Shown here piece after piece: positions 45,436 through 55,698 of a stretch of 64,000 nt of DNA. Made by a program: the position numbers and the translations under genes. How positions within the stretch are numbered: position 1 is the first letter of the stretch; each line of letters begins with the position of its first letter. Source of the stretch: Marinimicrobium alkaliphilum (GTDB lineage Bacteria; Pseudomonadota; Gammaproteobacteria; Pseudomonadales; Cellvibrionaceae); contig NZ_QGMQ01000001.1 of assembly GCF_003259155.1 (NCBI RefSeq), positions 248,001 through 312,000 of the forward strand, read 5' to 3'. The notes below the pieces were generated by a model. The model was not told the origin of the DNA and ran no database searches. It saw only the letters and a program-made list of their open reading frames with translations.

Positions 45436-45841
45436 GCTTCGCGTTACACACTTAATAACTAGGCGACCATTCACCCTAGCCCTGCAGGCGAGACCTGTCA
45501 ACGTATTAAAACCTGATCTCACTCACGCCGGCAGCCTTTGGGCAACCGACATGATTTTCAGGTGAATCCCGTTTTGGCGTTAACCCATTGGCATGCTTGC
45601 GATTAGCGCCCGTTTCAGATTCAGATTCCGGGGTCGCAAAGGACGATCATTTAAATTGGGTGCGCACTGAAAAAGTGCAGAATAGTGTGCACAGGCTCAT
45701 TGTTCAGGCGGTTTTGCTTTTGGTTGGTACCTGTCTTGGCGCCAATCCTGCGCTGGCCCCAGACAAGACGTGTATTTGGCGTTAAAATTGGCCTAATTTC
45801 TGCTTTGCTAAAGCCTTCCATGACTCACCCAAGGGACCCCT
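45436..45841. other. Non-coding stretch between riboswitch and chemoreceptor gene
   Basis: This holds the promoter regions of the Csu operon leader (minus) and the chemoreceptor gene (plus). No RNA gene or convincing coding frame is seen. A TTGGTACC-TGTC-TTGGC string near 45724-45740 is a weak sigma-54-like match, and AAAGTGCAG/GTGTGCAC near 45690 is a loose dyad. Confidence 0.4.
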
Positions 45842-47980
45842 ATGGCGCTATCCAGTGAAAGAATGCAGTTGTCGCGCGAAGAGCGACGCTGGTTGAAGTG
45901 GTTTGGTGGCACCGGCAAGCTGGCCATGGGCTGGTCGTGCTGGCTCAATCGGCAGCGCTACCCGCTGATGGAGTTGGCCTTCGAAAGTATTGCCGCCACC
46001 CGGACCAAATTGTTGCAACAATGGGTGGATGCCCAGTGGAGTCTGATTGCCGGTGTGGCAACGCAGCTGGATGGCCAGGGCGAGAATGCCAATCGTTACC
46101 TGAGCGCGAGCCTCAAGCGTCTGGGTGATTGTTCAGAGTTGTTCTGCGTCGATGCGGATGGGCGCGTGCTTTACGGTTCCCGTGAAGATTTTGTGGGCCA
46201 GTCGGTGCCCGACCGCAAGGCCCTGGCGGCGGGTCTGTCGGCTCCGTTTCTCCACGGGCCCTATGTCGACCCGCGCACGCTGGCACTGGGGCCCTCGAGC
46301 TCGCGCTTTCACGATGCGGTGACCCTGATGTTCTATCAGCCACTGACACTGTCCGACGGTACTCGCGGATGCCTGTGCGCGCGGATCCCCAACGACGTGA
46401 TGAGCGATCTGATTCAGCGCGAAGCCGGGCATATCTTTTCCGAGTCGGGTGACAACTACCTGTTCATGGCGGAATCCCGGTTTGACCCGAGTATTGCCCA
46501 GGGCACCGCTCTGTCGCGCTCGCGTTTTGAAGACAGCACCTTCGCCCACGGCGAAAACCTCAAGAGCGGTATTCACACCGACTGGGGTACGGTGAGTGTG
46601 CGCGATCATACCGAGTTTGAGATCCGCTTTACCGATCCGGCCACTGGCCGACTGCATCCCGGGGTGCGGGAAACCATCCGCAATGGCAGCAACCTGTTTG
46701 TCACTTACCCCGGCTACTCGGATTACCGTCATATTCCCGTGATTGGCAAGGGCGTGACTTTTGCGCTTACCGGTTCGCCGGACCGCTGGGGCATGATGTG
46801 CGAAGCCGATCTGGAAGAGGTTTACCGGTTCCGCTCCATGACCCAAACCAGCCTCTCCTGGCTGCTTGGGTTGCTGGTCGTGGTAGCGGGTATCAACGGC
46901 GCTCTCCACGGCTGGACGACGCTGCCTTTGTGGGCGGTCCAGAGTACGACGCTGGTGGCGGCCCTGGCCGCGGTCGGGCTCTACCAGCGCCTGGTGCCCC
47001 GGCGCCTGGCGCGGCGGCTGGGCAAGATGACGGAAATCATTCACGCCCTGACCGAGGGCGGCGGCAACCTGCGCCAACGTATTGATACCCAGCGCCTGGC
47101 GGCGGATGAGAGCGGCGACCTGGGGCGCTGGACCAACAGTTTTATCGATCAGCTCGATACTATTGTGGGGGAGGTGAAGCGGGCGGCGGACGAGGTCAAG
47201 GTCAACAGCGAAACCATGCTTGACCGCAATGCCGATGCCAATGCGACGTCCGTACAGGTCGCAGCGGCGATGGAGCAGATGTTGACGCTGGTCGAGCAGC
47301 AATTGCGGGAAATTGACAGCGCCTCGGACACGGCCAACAATCTTCAGCGCCTGATGGACGATGTCGTGGCTCAGGCGCAGACCCAGTTTTCCAGTGTCCG
47401 CGAAGGTACCCGCAGCATCCGCGATGTGGTGGACACCTCGGCGCGCACCATCGAAGCGCTGAATGCCCAAACCGGGGAGATCAGCGGTATGGTTTCACTG
47501 ATCACCGACATCACCAGCCAGACCAACCTGCTCGCACTCAACGCTGCGATTGAGGCGGCGCGCGCCGGCGAGCACGGGCGGGGGTTTTCGGTGGTGGCCG
47601 ACGAGGTGCGCAGTCTGGCCGCGCGCACCGCCAAAGCGGCCGACGATATCACCGCCAAGGTGGACGCCATTCAGAAAGAGGTCGGCGAGGCGGCCCGCTA
47701 TATGGAAACCAGTGTCGAGGATGTCGATCGGGGCTTGCGTCTGGCGGAGTCCGCGAGCACGGACAACAGCGAGTTGCAGTCGGTGGTGGCGCGTATGTTT
47801 GAGGTGATTCTGCACCTGCAAAACAACAGTCAGCGCCACGGTGGTCAGGCGCGCGAGGTCACGGAGGCGACCGAGGCGCTCAACGGGGTTATCCGGGCGC
47901 TACACACACGCTCCGATCACCTGCGGAACACCTCCTCGAAGCTGCATCAGCTCACCTCGGCTTTTCAGGTGACGGAGTAG
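45842..47980 (+). CDS. Methyl-accepting chemotaxis protein with N-terminal sensor lacking a leading membrane helix
   Basis: This is a 712-residue chemoreceptor. Residues about 45-330 resemble a double-Cache-type sensor ([50 protein letters not shown]). Two hydrophobic helices lie after it (about 337-358 and 361-384), then a HAMP-like linker and the signalling hairpin (tip [15 protein letters not shown], near 562). No hydrophobic helix precedes the sensor, so it would stay in the cytoplasm unless the N-terminal amphipathic stretch (residues 17-40) inserts. The signal is unknown. The DUF349 gene converges 3 bp downstream. Confidence 0.9.
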   Translation: MALSSERMQLSREERRWLKWFGGTGKLAMGWSCWLNRQRYPLMELAFESIAATRTKLLQQWVDAQWSLIAGVATQLDGQGENANRYLSASLKRLGDCSELFCVDADGRVLYGSREDFVGQSVPDRKALAAGLSAPFLHGPYVDPRTLALGPSSSRFHDAVTLMFYQPLTLSDGTRGCLCARIPNDVMSDLIQREAGHIFSESGDNYLFMAESRFDPSIAQGTALSRSRFEDSTFAHGENLKSGIHTDWGTVSVRDHTEFEIRFTDPATGRLHPGVRETIRNGSNLFVTYPGYSDYRHIPVIGKGVTFALTGSPDRWGMMCEADLEEVYRFRSMTQTSLSWLLGLLVVVAGINGALHGWTTLPLWAVQSTTLVAALAAVGLYQRLVPRRLARRLGKMTEIIHALTEGGGNLRQRIDTQRLAADESGDLGRWTNSFIDQLDTIVGEVKRAADEVKVNSETMLDRNADANATSVQVAAAMEQMLTLVEQQLREIDSASDTANNLQRLMDDVVAQAQTQFSSVREGTRSIRDVVDTSARTIEALNAQTGEISGMVSLITDITSQTNLLALNAAIEAARAGEHGRGFSVVADEVRSLAARTAKAADDITAKVDAIQKEVGEAARYMETSVEDVDRGLRLAESASTDNSELQSVVARMFEVILHLQNNSQRHGGQAREVTEATEALNGVIRALHTRSDHLRNTSSKLHQLTSAFQVTE

Positions 47981-47983
47981 CCG

Positions 47984-50059
47984 TTACAAGCCCTGCTTGA
48001 GGCAGTGCTCAAAGCGCTGCCAGAGCGGGGCGTAATCCTTGTCACCGACGCCGGGTACGCTGATCCATTCCTGCACCAGTGCTTTCATGGACGTGTCGCG
48101 CTGGCTGCCCAAACCTTGCTGCAGTTGAGCGACCTGGTAGGTCATGCGCGCGGCTTTGTGTGCCTCCGGGGTCTCTGTATCGCTCAGGATTTCCGCGCGA
48201 ATACACAGTTCGCCCAGTTGCTCGACGCCTTTGGCCTGGTCTGCCGGGGTCAGGTTGGGGGCGTTGTCCAGGCGTGCGCGCAGGGTGTGCTCGGCGCCGT
48301 TGGGCCAGTGTTCCGCGTTGCTGAAGGCGGGCTCGGCCTGGGCCGCCGCATCGGTCTTGCCCGCGAGTGTTGCCAGTTCAGCCTGACGCACTGTCTCACT
48401 GGCATCGAGCATTGATTGCCAGCCTTGGGCTTTGGCCGATTGGCGCGCTTGCTGCTGCTCGCGCTCCGCCGCTTCCTCGGCTTTTATCTCGCCAAAAATA
48501 TCGTCGCAGGCTTTGCGAAACCGCTTCCACAGGGTTTGCTCGTCCCGTACCCAGGTGCGGCCGCTGTGTTTCCACTGTTGTTGCAGGTGCTTGGCGCCAT
48601 TGGCGGCGGCGGACTTGTCGTCGCTTTCCGCCAATGCCTGGGCTTCGTCCACCAGACGTTGCTTCTCGGTTTTGGCGGCCTGATAGGCTTCCGCCAGCCG
48701 GGCATGAATCGCATCCATGAGGGTGTCGAAGGTCTTCTGCAGTCTGCTATTGGCTTTGCGCGGCACCGGCCAGTAACTCTTCCACTCCTGGCGCGCTACC
48801 TTCAGAGTCTTTTCCACGTCTTTCCAGACGGGGGTGTCCCAATGGTAATCGTCAAGGTAGGTCTGTACCTGCTCGATCAACTCCTGACGCCGGCGCTGGT
48901 TCAGTTCGCGCTCGGCGGCCTGGGCTTCGAAGTATGCCCGGCAGGGCGCGTAGGCGGATTCTGAAGCCTCGTGGAAGGCCTGCCACAGGGCTTCATCGTG
49001 CTGTTGTACGCCCTTGCTGATCAGCTTCCATTCGTCCTGAAGTTTGTGAATTTTCTCGGCCAGATCCGGCGCTGACATGGGCGAACCGATCAGCCCGCGC
49101 ATGATCTCGATCAGCTCGTGTTTTTTGGGGGTGACGGCAAAGTCGTGCCAGTCACTGAGCTCCTCAATGGCCGCATCCAGGGTATCGAGTTTGGCTTTGA
49201 TGTGCTCGGGCAGCTTGCCCAGTTTTCCCTGCTTTTCGTGAACTTCCCGATGGATGCCGCGCGCCTTGCGCACTTCGCCGCGCCGGGCCGCACCGAGGCC
49301 GCGGTGCAGAGTCTCGGTGAGCTTGCGCAGCGCCTGTTTGCGGGCTTTATGTTCGGCCTGTGCTGCCTGCTGTTCAGAACTTTCTTCGGTCGCCTGTGTT
49401 TCAGTCTGTTCCGACGCCTGGGCCTTTTCCTCTGCTCTGGATTCAGCAGCCTGCCGGGCCTGTTCGGCGCGCTCGGCCTCCGCAGCCTCGGCATCGGCGC
49501 GGGCTTGTGCCTGCCGCTCGGCCTCTTGACGCTCGGTATCCCTGAGCACTGCCAGTTGCGCATTGTGGTTTTGCAGCAGGCGTTCGTTGCGTTCCACCAG
49601 GGCCTGAGGCAAGGCCAGCGGGTGGGTGTTCAGTGCCTGCCACTCGGTGCTCAGGTTGGTCAGTTTGGCCTCGAACAGGGGGTCGTTTTCCGGCGCGCCG
49701 AGCTTGTCCAGTTTGTCGCCAATGGCGCTGGCTTTGTCCAGCAGCGCTTGCCGCTGGGCCGTTTCCGCTTTGAAAGCATTCAGACGGGCCTTGGCCAGTT
49801 TGTAGACACCTTTGTCTTTGCCTTGTGCGAGTTTGACCAGCTTTTCTACCTGATCGCGCTCGGTAATGCGTTCGGCTGCCTGCAAACGGGTGTCGGCAGT
49901 GGCACCCTGAATCGCCAACTCCAGCAGCTGGTCGGGATCGCTGATCTGGCTTACGTCTACCGGTGCCGGCTCAGGTTTGGGCGCGGCCGGGGCAGGGGTA
50001 GGGGCCTCCGGGGGCGGCTCGGGTTTGGCTTTATTGCGCAAGCGCTTGAGTAAACTCAT
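47984..50059 (-). CDS. DUF349 domain coiled-coil protein
   Basis: This is a 691-residue cytoplasmic protein: a Pro/Ala/Glu-rich N-terminus, a long Ala/Glu/Gln helical region (about 175-245) and repeated DUF349 units with the W-K pattern (LQDEWKLISKGVQQHDEALWQAFHEASE; ARQEWKSYWPVPRKANSRLQKTFD; LQQQWKHSGRTWVRDEQTLWKRFRKACD). DUF349 proteins are widespread in this group and often described only as hypothetical; the function is unknown. It is first gene of nothing obvious: the PA14-like gene ends 24 bp upstream on the same strand, so it may be the third gene of the PMT operon. Confidence 0.88.
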   Translation of the reverse strand: MSLLKRLRNKAKPEPPPEAPTPAPAAPKPEPAPVDVSQISDPDQLLELAIQGATADTRLQAAERITERDQVEKLVKLAQGKDKGVYKLAKARLNAFKAETAQRQALLDKASAIGDKLDKLGAPENDPLFEAKLTNLSTEWQALNTHPLALPQALVERNERLLQNHNAQLAVLRDTERQEAERQAQARADAEAAEAERAEQARQAAESRAEEKAQASEQTETQATEESSEQQAAQAEHKARKQALRKLTETLHRGLGAARRGEVRKARGIHREVHEKQGKLGKLPEHIKAKLDTLDAAIEELSDWHDFAVTPKKHELIEIMRGLIGSPMSAPDLAEKIHKLQDEWKLISKGVQQHDEALWQAFHEASESAYAPCRAYFEAQAAERELNQRRRQELIEQVQTYLDDYHWDTPVWKDVEKTLKVARQEWKSYWPVPRKANSRLQKTFDTLMDAIHARLAEAYQAAKTEKQRLVDEAQALAESDDKSAAANGAKHLQQQWKHSGRTWVRDEQTLWKRFRKACDDIFGEIKAEEAAEREQQQARQSAKAQGWQSMLDASETVRQAELATLAGKTDAAAQAEPAFSNAEHWPNGAEHTLRARLDNAPNLTPADQAKGVEQLGELCIRAEILSDTETPEAHKAARMTYQVAQLQQGLGSQRDTSMKALVQEWISVPGVGDKDYAPLWQRFEHCLKQGL

Positions 50060-50083
50060 GGCTCTGACCTTTGACCCAGGGGG

Positions 50084-50665
50084 TCATCGTTGGATGGACA
50101 GCAGTTCGGAGTCTTCACCGAACCAGTAGCGTTGGCGCTGGTTCTGCAGGCCGTAACGCACACTCAACCCGGCCTGACCTCCCGCCTGAAAGTAGTTTAG
50201 TGTAAAGCGTTGCTCGCCTTCATCCAAGCGAATCCGGCAGCGCTGACTGCTGAGGGCTCGCGGGCGCGGAAAGCTGCATATATTGCGACCGTTGATATTC
50301 AGGGCAAAGCCGTCGTCGCTGGCCACCTCAAACTCGTAATTGCCCGCTTGATGGACGACAAATGTGGTCTCAATATCCACAAAAAAGTGCTCATCAAAAC
50401 CCAGTTTCCCCAAACGCGGGTGCGCAAACCGGCCGTTGTTGGCCAGGTCCAGATGATCGACCCAGCGGCTTTGGCGGGTCTCGATATCCCGCCGCTGATT
50501 CAGGCTGTTGATGGCACTGCGGTTCTTCTGGATATCCAGGCGCAGGTTGGCATCCACACGCGCCGGGATCATGGCGTTTATCGCCAGGATCAGCAGGACA
50601 ATCAGCAGGGCGCTCAAAAAGGTGTTGGGGTTGCACCAGCGTTGCAGTTGGTCAGTGTTGATCAC
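50084..50665 (-). CDS. Membrane-anchored PA14-like domain protein
   Basis: This is a 193-residue protein with one N-terminal transmembrane helix (about 15-35) and an extracytoplasmic PA14-like beta domain (about 95-180), recognisable by FVDIETTFVVHQAGNYEFEVASDDGF-type strands, the GFALNINGR turn and GEQRFTLNYFQAGGQAGLSVRY. PA14 domains bind carbohydrates. GTG 50665, 5 bp after the glycosyltransferase stop with AGGTGAG upstream, is the best start; an in-frame start at 50707 would overlap. It is probably a partner of the adjacent PMT-family enzyme. Confidence 0.82.
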   Translation of the reverse strand: MINTDQLQRWCNPNTFLSALLIVLLILAINAMIPARVDANLRLDIQKNRSAINSLNQRRDIETRQSRWVDHLDLANNGRFAHPRLGKLGFDEHFFVDIETTFVVHQAGNYEFEVASDDGFALNINGRNICSFPRPRALSSQRCRIRLDEGEQRFTLNYFQAGGQAGLSVRYGLQNQRQRYWFGEDSELLSIQR

Positions 50666-50670
50666 GGTGC

Positions 50671-52161
50671 TCACCTCACGTTGTTCAGTTGCCAGAAGTT
50701 GAACCACTCGCGCAGCTCAAACTGTTCCGGGGTGATCGCAATGCCGTAGGTAAGCGGTGCGAAAAAGGCGAACACGGCGATCACCAGGGCCACGAACAGA
50801 CCGAGGTTTATCAGAGTGTGGCGGTTGTTGGCGAGCAGGTCATCGCGGAAGAGATACTGGAACATCAAGGCCAGGTTGATCATGCCGAATATCAGCGCCA
50901 CCAGGTAGTGGTACAGGTACATGACCCTTTCAATCTGCATCACCGCGATCATGTAGCTCAGGTACAAGCCGGTAAACACACAAATCCAGCCGAACAGAGG
51001 CTTATCCTTGACCGGTTGGCGGTACACAAAACGGCTGACGATCAGGCTGATAGAAAGCACCAGCCCGAACACCACCGAGAACCAGACCACCGGGTTGGCG
51101 ACCAGGTAAATGTGGCGCACCCAGCTTTGTCCCTGGATGACATTTTTATCCCAGCGATAGCTGATGGATTTGGTGCCCAGCGGCCAGCCAACGGCAGCGC
51201 TGCCGTTTTCACCGGGCTTGCACACATCCAGGCGCGGCACGCCGTCGGCGTACTCGGCCATAAAGCGCCAGTGATCTTTCATGCCGGTGATAAAACCGCT
51301 CGGCGTATGGGTGCGACCCTCGCGGATGACGCTCAGGTATTCCGGGGAGGCTTTGTAGTGCATGTTGTTGGCAATGCTGGTGCCCATGGCAATGTGCAGA
51401 TAAAACACCCCGAAGAATACCGCCAGCAAGGGCAGCACGGCACTGGGCACGCTGGTGCACAGGCGCTTGAACACGGCGAGCAGGCGCCAGTGTTTGACGT
51501 TGTCCCACTGATCAATAAAGAACAGCACCACCATCAACAGCAGCAGTACGGCGCCATTGACTTTGACGGCAACGCCCAGCCCGACCAGGATTCCGAGGAT
51601 CGCGTAGTGATGTAAGCGAATGGGCTGGTTTTGAGTAGCACTGCGCACCAGGTAATAGAGCGCCGCGAGGATGAAAAACAGCTGAATACCCTCGAGCATG
51701 GCGGCGCGCGAGTGGACCACCAGTGCATTGTCGAAAATCAGCAGGCAACTGAAGGCCGCCGCCACCAACCGGTGTCCGGTGATGCGCCGGACAATGCCGT
51801 AAAAAAACAATACCGACAGGGCCATCATCAGGGTCGATGGCAGGCGCATGCCAGCGTAGCTGAAACCGCTGGGCAGGTCGTCGTGGGTGATGTAGGTTTT
51901 GCCGTTGAGTGCGGATTTGTCCTTGCCGCTGTTCACACCCAGCAAGGCCTCGCTCGCGGCCATCAGCATTTTGCCCAGAGGGGGGTGCGGCTCCATATAC
52001 ATGACACCGTCGATATGTTTCTGCGCGGCGGCGATATGGTAGTTCTCGTCCCAGAAAAGAGCCCGGGGCGAATTGTAGTTAGTCATATAGACTAAAAGTG
52101 AAATGATCAGCAGCAGCGCGGGAATCAGCCAGGGTGCGTATTTTTTTATTGTGCCCAACAT
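50671..52161 (-). CDS. PMT-family (protein O-mannosyltransferase-like) glycosyltransferase
   Basis: This 496-residue polytopic GT-C enzyme has about ten membrane helices. The first periplasmic loop carries the catalytic signature FWDENYHIAAAQKHIDG with the Asp-Glu pair, followed by EPHPPLGKMLMAA, as in PMT enzymes that move a sugar from a polyprenyl phosphate carrier to an acceptor in the periplasm. A long loop with WPLGTKSISYRWD and the C-terminal four-helix block match the PMT family. The next gene (PA14-like) begins 5 bp downstream. Acceptor and sugar are unknown. Confidence 0.88.
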   Translation of the reverse strand: MLGTIKKYAPWLIPALLLIISLLVYMTNYNSPRALFWDENYHIAAAQKHIDGVMYMEPHPPLGKMLMAASEALLGVNSGKDKSALNGKTYITHDDLPSGFSYAGMRLPSTLMMALSVLFFYGIVRRITGHRLVAAAFSCLLIFDNALVVHSRAAMLEGIQLFFILAALYYLVRSATQNQPIRLHHYAILGILVGLGVAVKVNGAVLLLLMVVLFFIDQWDNVKHWRLLAVFKRLCTSVPSAVLPLLAVFFGVFYLHIAMGTSIANNMHYKASPEYLSVIREGRTHTPSGFITGMKDHWRFMAEYADGVPRLDVCKPGENGSAAVGWPLGTKSISYRWDKNVIQGQSWVRHIYLVANPVVWFSVVFGLVLSISLIVSRFVYRQPVKDKPLFGWICVFTGLYLSYMIAVMQIERVMYLYHYLVALIFGMINLALMFQYLFRDDLLANNRHTLINLGLFVALVIAVFAFFAPLTYGIAITPEQFELREWFNFWQLNNVR

Positions 52162-52212
52162 GGTGCTTGTCTATGTCCTGTCGTGGGTTGGGAGAGGTGA
52201 CATAGAGTAGCC

Positions 52213-52244
52213 GAGCTATCGGTCATGTCAATGACCGATAGCTC
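52213..52244. terminator. Perfect 14-bp hairpin between ydiJ and the PMT gene
   Basis: GAGCTATCGGTCAT and ATGACCGATAGCTC pair perfectly around a 4-nt loop, 35 bp after the ydiJ stop on the minus strand. It lacks a T tract. It is most likely a transcript-end hairpin for ydiJ, or an operator for the PMT operon whose start is 51 bp downstream. Confidence 0.55.
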
Positions 52245-52279
52245 GTTGATGAGAAATGGTGCGAATTTTGGGCCGAAGT

Positions 52280-55200
52280 CTAGCGGCTATCGAGTGCTCT
52301 GAGCAGGAGCTGCGCCGGGTGGGGCAACTGCCGCTGGTCCTCACGCTTGACCTGACTGCGACAGGAGTAGCCGGTGGCAGTCAGTCGGCCCTGATTAGCG
52401 GGGTCAGTGACGATCTCAGCCCAGGACAGCTGGTAGATCTGGCGCGAGGTCTCACGGTTGGCGGCCTCATGTCCGTAGGTGCCGGCCATGCCACAGCAGC
52501 CGCTGTTGAGCACTTCCAGTTTCTGGCCCAAGGTGCTGAACAGGGTTTGCCAGTCACTGACAGCCGCTGGGGCATTGGTTTTTTCGGTGCAATGGGCCAG
52601 CAGGGCGTAGTCGCCCGCTTGGAATTGCGACGCCTGAGGCGCCAGGTGGTCCCGCTCACCGACCAGCCATTCCTGCAAGAGTTCTACCTTGGGCGCTTCG
52701 CCACCCAGCACTTTGGTGTATTCGGCCCGGTAGGCGAGAGTCATGGACGGTTCCAGACCCACCAGGGGAATCCCCGAAGTGGTCAACTTGTTCAGCAGCG
52801 TGGCATTGGTGCGCGCGGCCCGAGCAAATCCTTTAAGGAAACCGTGCACATGCAGGGGCTTGCCGTTGGGCTTGAAGGGGGCCACCAAAGGCGTGTACCC
52901 CAGCTTTTGCAACAGAGTCAGGGTGTCCAGCAGCAGTTGCGTTTCAAAGAAGCTGGTAAAGGCGTCCTGTACCAGAATTACCGCCTTTTCTTTTTGGGCC
53001 TGGCTCAGCGCGTCAATGTTGGCCAGGTCGGCATAACGTACCCCCATGTCTTGGAGCGCTTTGTCCAGGTTGACTCCGGTGAGAAGCGGGCTGTCCACCA
53101 TGCCGGCGGTTCTGGCAATAAAGCGCTGCATGAAAGCGGGTTTCATGAGGCCGTTATAGAGCCACGGCACCCGCGCCAGCGTGGGCATCACATACTCCAG
53201 TCCACCGATAAAGTAGTCCTTGAGCGGGCGCAGGTAACGGCCGTAGTAGAGCTCCAGAAACTTGCTGCGAAACTCGGGCACGTCCACCTTGATCGGGCAT
53301 TGGCCAACACAGGATTTACAGGCCAGGCAGCCACTCATGGCGTCGTGGACTTCGTGGGAGAAGTCGTAGTCGCCGCGTCTTTTACTCAGCGTGTTTTTGA
53401 GGCGCGTAGGCAGACTCAGCAGAAAGTTGCGCTGACGCAGGTTGGCGGTTTCTTCCAGCGGGTTGACGTCGCGTTCACTCAACTGTTTGAGCCACTCGCG
53501 CATCAGTGACGCACGGCCCTTGGGAGAGTGCACGCGCTCGCGGGTGGCCTTCCAGGAAGGACACATGGCGTCGTTGGGATTCCAGTTGTAGCACAGGCCG
53601 TTGCCGTTGCAGTGCATGCCTTCGCTGTAACCTTCCCATACCTGCACGGGGATTTTCCGGTCTTCCTGGCCGCGGGTGACCACACCGTCGATTTTGAGCA
53701 GTTGGGTGTCGGTGCTCGGGGTGGCAATCTTGCCCGGATTCAACTGATTATACGGATCAAATTCGGCCTTGATGCGCTGTAGTTGCGGGTACAGCTCGCC
53801 AAAAAACGCCGGCGCGTATTCGGAGCGCACGCCTTTGCCGTGTTCGCCCCAGAGCAGACCGCCGTACTTTTGCGTGAGTGCCGCGACTTTGTCGGTGACC
53901 CGGCGGATCAGCGGCTCCTGTTGCGGGTCCTTCATATCGATGGCGGGGCGGACATGCAGCACCCCGGCGTCGACGTGGCCGAACATGCCGTAGCTCAGCC
54001 CTTCTTCGTCGAGCAGGGCCCGGAATTCCACGATGAAGTCCGCCAGGTGCTCCGGTGGCACCGCCGTGTCCTCCACAAAGGGAATGGGGCGGGCCTCGCC
54101 CTTGGCGTTGCCCAGCAGGCCCACGGCCTTTTTACGCATCGCCCAGATCTTGCTGACCGAGGCCGAGCCCCAGGCCAGGCTGTAGCCGATCCGGCCGCTG
54201 CCGTCATCGCCGGCGGCGTCGAGTTGGTCCGTCAGGCGGCTGATGGCGGCCTTGAGGTCGTCCTCGCTGTCGGCGGTGTACTCTACCAGGTTGATACCCT
54301 GAATGGCCTCGCCGGTGTCCGAGGGCGGAAAAAACTCGGACACGCTGTGCCAGACGATGTCGTTCATGGCCAGGTTGAGGACTTTGGAGTCCACGGTCTC
54401 GATGGACGTGGGCTCGGCCTTCATCAGCTCGGTGGCGTCGCGCAGAGCCGCGTTAAAGTCCCGGTAGTTGACGTTTACCAGGGCCGAGACCTTGGGGATG
54501 GGCAGCAGGTTGAGCTTGGCCTCGGCAATAAAACCCAGGGTGCCCTCGCTGCCACAGAGCAGGCTGTTGAGGTCAAAGCGCCCGTCGGGGGTGCGGATAT
54601 GGGCCAGGTCGTAGCCGGTCAGGCAGCGGTTGAGCTTGGGGAACTTGGCGTCGATCAGCTCGGCGTTGTCGCGCTGCAGGTCATCGACTACCCGGTGGAT
54701 GTGCCCGACCCGGTCCCGGCGCTCACGGGTGGCATCGAGTTGCTCCTGAGTCAGGGGGCTGGACACCCAATCGGTGCCGTCGACCAGCACGGTGCGCAAT
54801 TCAAGGACGTGATCGCGAGTCTTGCCGTAGCGGCAGGAGCCCTGACCCGAGGCATCGGTGTTGATCATGCCGCCGATGGTGGCGCGGTTGCTGGTGGACA
54901 GGTCCGGCGCGAAAAACAGCCCGTGGGGCTTGAGTGCCGCGTTCAGCTGATCTTTGACCACCCCGCATTGCACCCGAGCCCAGCGTTCTTCGACGTTGAT
55001 TTCCAGGATCTGGTTCATGTGTTTGGAGGTGTCCACCACCAGACCGTCGGTGAGCGACTGGCCGTTGGTGCCGGTGCCGCCGCCCCGGGCGCTCAGGACA
55101 ATGCTGCGGAACTCGCTCAACTGGCTCAGCTCGGCAATGCGCACCAGGTCCCGGGTGCTTTTGGGGTAGAGCACCCCCTGGGGCAGCACCTGATAGATGG

Positions 55201-55336
55201 AGTTGTCCGTCGCCAGCACGGTGCGGTTGGCGTAGTCGGGGTTCAGATCCCCCTCGAAGCCGGTGGCCTTCAGGGCGTCGATAAAGGCCAGGTACTGGGC
55301 CTGGACGGGGGAGGTGTGGCGTATGCTCGGGATCAT
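52280..55336 (-). CDS. ydiJ: D-2-hydroxyglutarate dehydrogenase, YdiJ type (FAD and Fe-S)
   Basis: This is a 1018-residue fusion of a VAO-type FAD dehydrogenase and a GlpC-like iron-sulfur/CCG part. The FAD-binding segment ARGGGTGTNGQSLTDGLVVD lies near residue 85. A 4Fe-4S motif CLACKSCVGQCP (Cys670, 673, 676, 680) and a C-terminal cysteine cluster (NSGCCGMAGTYGHE) are present. YdiJ oxidises D-2-hydroxyglutarate, a by-product of serine synthesis by SerA, to 2-oxoglutarate. Length and order match YdiJ (about 1018 aa). It is transcribed alone. Confidence 0.93.
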   Translation of the reverse strand: MIPSIRHTSPVQAQYLAFIDALKATGFEGDLNPDYANRTVLATDNSIYQVLPQGVLYPKSTRDLVRIAELSQLSEFRSIVLSARGGGTGTNGQSLTDGLVVDTSKHMNQILEINVEERWARVQCGVVKDQLNAALKPHGLFFAPDLSTSNRATIGGMINTDASGQGSCRYGKTRDHVLELRTVLVDGTDWVSSPLTQEQLDATRERRDRVGHIHRVVDDLQRDNAELIDAKFPKLNRCLTGYDLAHIRTPDGRFDLNSLLCGSEGTLGFIAEAKLNLLPIPKVSALVNVNYRDFNAALRDATELMKAEPTSIETVDSKVLNLAMNDIVWHSVSEFFPPSDTGEAIQGINLVEYTADSEDDLKAAISRLTDQLDAAGDDGSGRIGYSLAWGSASVSKIWAMRKKAVGLLGNAKGEARPIPFVEDTAVPPEHLADFIVEFRALLDEEGLSYGMFGHVDAGVLHVRPAIDMKDPQQEPLIRRVTDKVAALTQKYGGLLWGEHGKGVRSEYAPAFFGELYPQLQRIKAEFDPYNQLNPGKIATPSTDTQLLKIDGVVTRGQEDRKIPVQVWEGYSEGMHCNGNGLCYNWNPNDAMCPSWKATRERVHSPKGRASLMREWLKQLSERDVNPLEETANLRQRNFLLSLPTRLKNTLSKRRGDYDFSHEVHDAMSGCLACKSCVGQCPIKVDVPEFRSKFLELYYGRYLRPLKDYFIGGLEYVMPTLARVPWLYNGLMKPAFMQRFIARTAGMVDSPLLTGVNLDKALQDMGVRYADLANIDALSQAQKEKAVILVQDAFTSFFETQLLLDTLTLLQKLGYTPLVAPFKPNGKPLHVHGFLKGFARAARTNATLLNKLTTSGIPLVGLEPSMTLAYRAEYTKVLGGEAPKVELLQEWLVGERDHLAPQASQFQAGDYALLAHCTEKTNAPAAVSDWQTLFSTLGQKLEVLNSGCCGMAGTYGHEAANRETSRQIYQLSWAEIVTDPANQGRLTATGYSCRSQVKREDQRQLPHPAQLLLRALDSR

Positions 55337-55566
55337 CGCGACTCGGTCTACTGCTGGATGGAATTGGGGCGCTATTCTACGCGTTTGGTGGTTTAGGCTC
55401 CAGTGAATTTACGTGGTGATTCGCCTGCTGGATGTGGTGTTTTTCGTCACGGTTATCTCACCTTGACAGCAAAGCGCCGGTTACCCGGGCCGGGAGACGG
55501 ACTCTATAAGGTTTTAATCCGGCCGGGTGGGAGGAGTTCGCTTCCGGACTCGCTGCAGCTGGGGCG

Positions 55567-55673
55567 CCGAGGCGAGGGATAGCCTTCGCGGACACGCCGT
55601 GAACCCATCCCTGGGGGCTCGACTGCCGCCATCCGGGCGGCAGACGGTCCGCGAAGGCTATCCCCCGCCTCGG
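55567..55673. repeat. Large hairpin repeat, copy 1
   Basis: Arms of 26 bp (55567-55592 and 55648-55673, one G-U compatible mismatch) flank a 55-nt core (55593-55647) that itself contains the sub-hairpin CTGCCGCC/GGCGGCAG. The core is 53 of 55 identical to copy 3 (56517-56571, reverse strand), while the arms differ fully. It fills most of the 300-bp gap between ydiJ and the MAPEG gene; nothing else was seen in 55397-55698. Confidence 0.85.
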
Positions 55674-55698
55674 CTCGGTGCCACCGATCTGAGCTGGG

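Noticed and set aside
46133-47470. 445-codon open frame antisense to the chemoreceptor gene
   Set aside because: It has shadow composition and the chemoreceptor signalling tip is unmistakable on the plus strand.
53783-55396. 537-codon open frame antisense to ydiJ
   Set aside because: It is a GC-driven shadow without recognisable domains; ydiJ is full length with FAD and Fe-S motifs.
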